A stretch of 64,000 nucleotides of DNA from Leptobrachium leishanense. Its lineage: Eukaryota > Chordata > Amphibia > Anura > Megophryidae. The notes below the pieces were generated by a model. That model was not told the DNA's origin. It saw only the letters and a program-made list of their open reading frames with translations, and did no database searches. Made by a program: the position numbers and the translations under genes. The stretch spans positions 45,395,593 through 45,459,592 of the forward strand of contig CM019071.1 of assembly GCA_009667805.1 (NCBI GenBank), in the 5' to 3' direction. Below are positions 63,461 through 64,000 of this stretch, piece by piece; within the stretch, counting starts at the first letter, position 1; each line of letters starts with the position of its first letter.

Positions 63461-64000
63461 GCTATTTTGTTCCTGCTAGGTCACCATAGCATCCAGCTAG
63501 CTCCGCCCCTTTTTCCTCAAGCTAGTTTTCTGAGGTACGTCTGAGGCCCGTTCAATACCTCAGCAGCTGCTGAATTGCTGCAGCGCAGCAATTCAGTTTG
63601 CTGCAGCAGTGTCATTGAACGCTTTGGATGCGAATTTTGAATCCAAAATGGCCGACGATTTCTTAATGAAAAATTCAGATTTGTTTTTCGGATCACTCGG
63701 ACAAAATATGATAAAGAAAAGCAGTCAGCACAATCCCGTTTTGTACGCACACACAACAAATTATAGTTTTTAATGAATAAACGTTATGTTTACTTCTGAA
63801 ACTAAATATAAATTGAGCTGTAATATATGTCTATGTGCAGGGGGAAATAATAAATAAATATTTTGTGCTTTGGTGAACAAAAACCTCAAAATTAACATTG
63901 CTGTACGGAATTATTACTTGCTTCGAGGCGGCGGCCATCTTGCTGTACGGAATTGTTACTTGCTTCATGGCGGCGGCCATCTTTAATACGTCACACTCAG
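63461..64000. other. Window end: hairpin and 42-bp duplication
   Basis: An 11-bp perfect hairpin CTGAATTGCTG / CAGCAATTCAG lies at 63570-63596 inside an outer CGTTCAAT / ATTGAACG pair (63549-63621). At 63899-63983 a 42-bp unit containing GGCGGCGGCCATCTT is repeated twice; AAGATGGC on the other strand is a YY1-type motif, though function is not shown. Confidence 0.6.

Noticed and set aside
60123..64000. Exons 8 and 9 of gene B
   Set aside because: Searched for GTNIFP, FNPNNF and GKRICLG equivalents on the plus strand and found none; they presumably lie beyond the window.

Overview
The window is animal, almost certainly amphibian (frog-like), nuclear DNA. The evidence is vertebrate-type exons with GT/AG splice sites, and a dense mix of L1, CR1, L2, Ty3/Gypsy-chromovirus, Tc1, hAT and piggyBac-like elements with long minisatellites. 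The species cannot be named from the sequence alone.

The host content is two tandem, same-strand (+) cytochrome P450 family 2 genes. Gene A (1952-21092) is complete. It has nine exons in the canonical CYP2 intron pattern, all splice sites are intact, and it encodes a predicted 495-residue microsomal monooxygenase with proline hinge, WxxxR, AGxET, ExxR and heme-cysteine motifs. Gene B (from 38804) is a close paralog with exons 1-7; exons 8-9 must lie beyond base 64000. The two promoters and 5' UTRs are homologous, with a TATA-like box exactly 113 bp before each ATG. Exon 3 and its downstream flank are nearly identical between the genes (210 of 212 bases) while neighbouring exons have diverged, which suggests a recent gene-conversion tract.

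Most other sequence is mobile or tandem DNA. Upstream of gene A is a 55-bp minisatellite. Gene A introns hold a CR1-like LINE (intron 3), hAT and piggyBac-like MITEs (introns 3 and 5) and a full Ty3/Gypsy element with both LTRs and a 5-bp target duplication (intron 6). Between the genes are a 2-kb TTAGGG-rich array, a near full-length L1 flanked by a 13-bp duplication, an L2 remnant, several MITEs and a short-period array. Gene B introns hold a Tc1 element (intron 1), a 6.6-kb hAT element with an 8-bp duplication and a nested piggyBac-like MITE (intron 4), a 39-bp minisatellite of about 49 units (intron 4), and a 23-24 bp array split by a solo LTR (intron 5).

The most interesting non-coding signal is a set of three dispersed motifs resembling type I hammerhead ribozymes (about 8120-8149 minus, 19810-19838 plus, 37728-37756 plus). 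They share the CTGAGGA and GAAACGCGTC core, and the flanking stem I differs between copies but still mostly pairs. Also notable are a chain of eight hairpins inside the nested MITE, a sequence module shared by MITEs with different termini, and minisatellites that appear as single units in a paralogous or dispersed copy.
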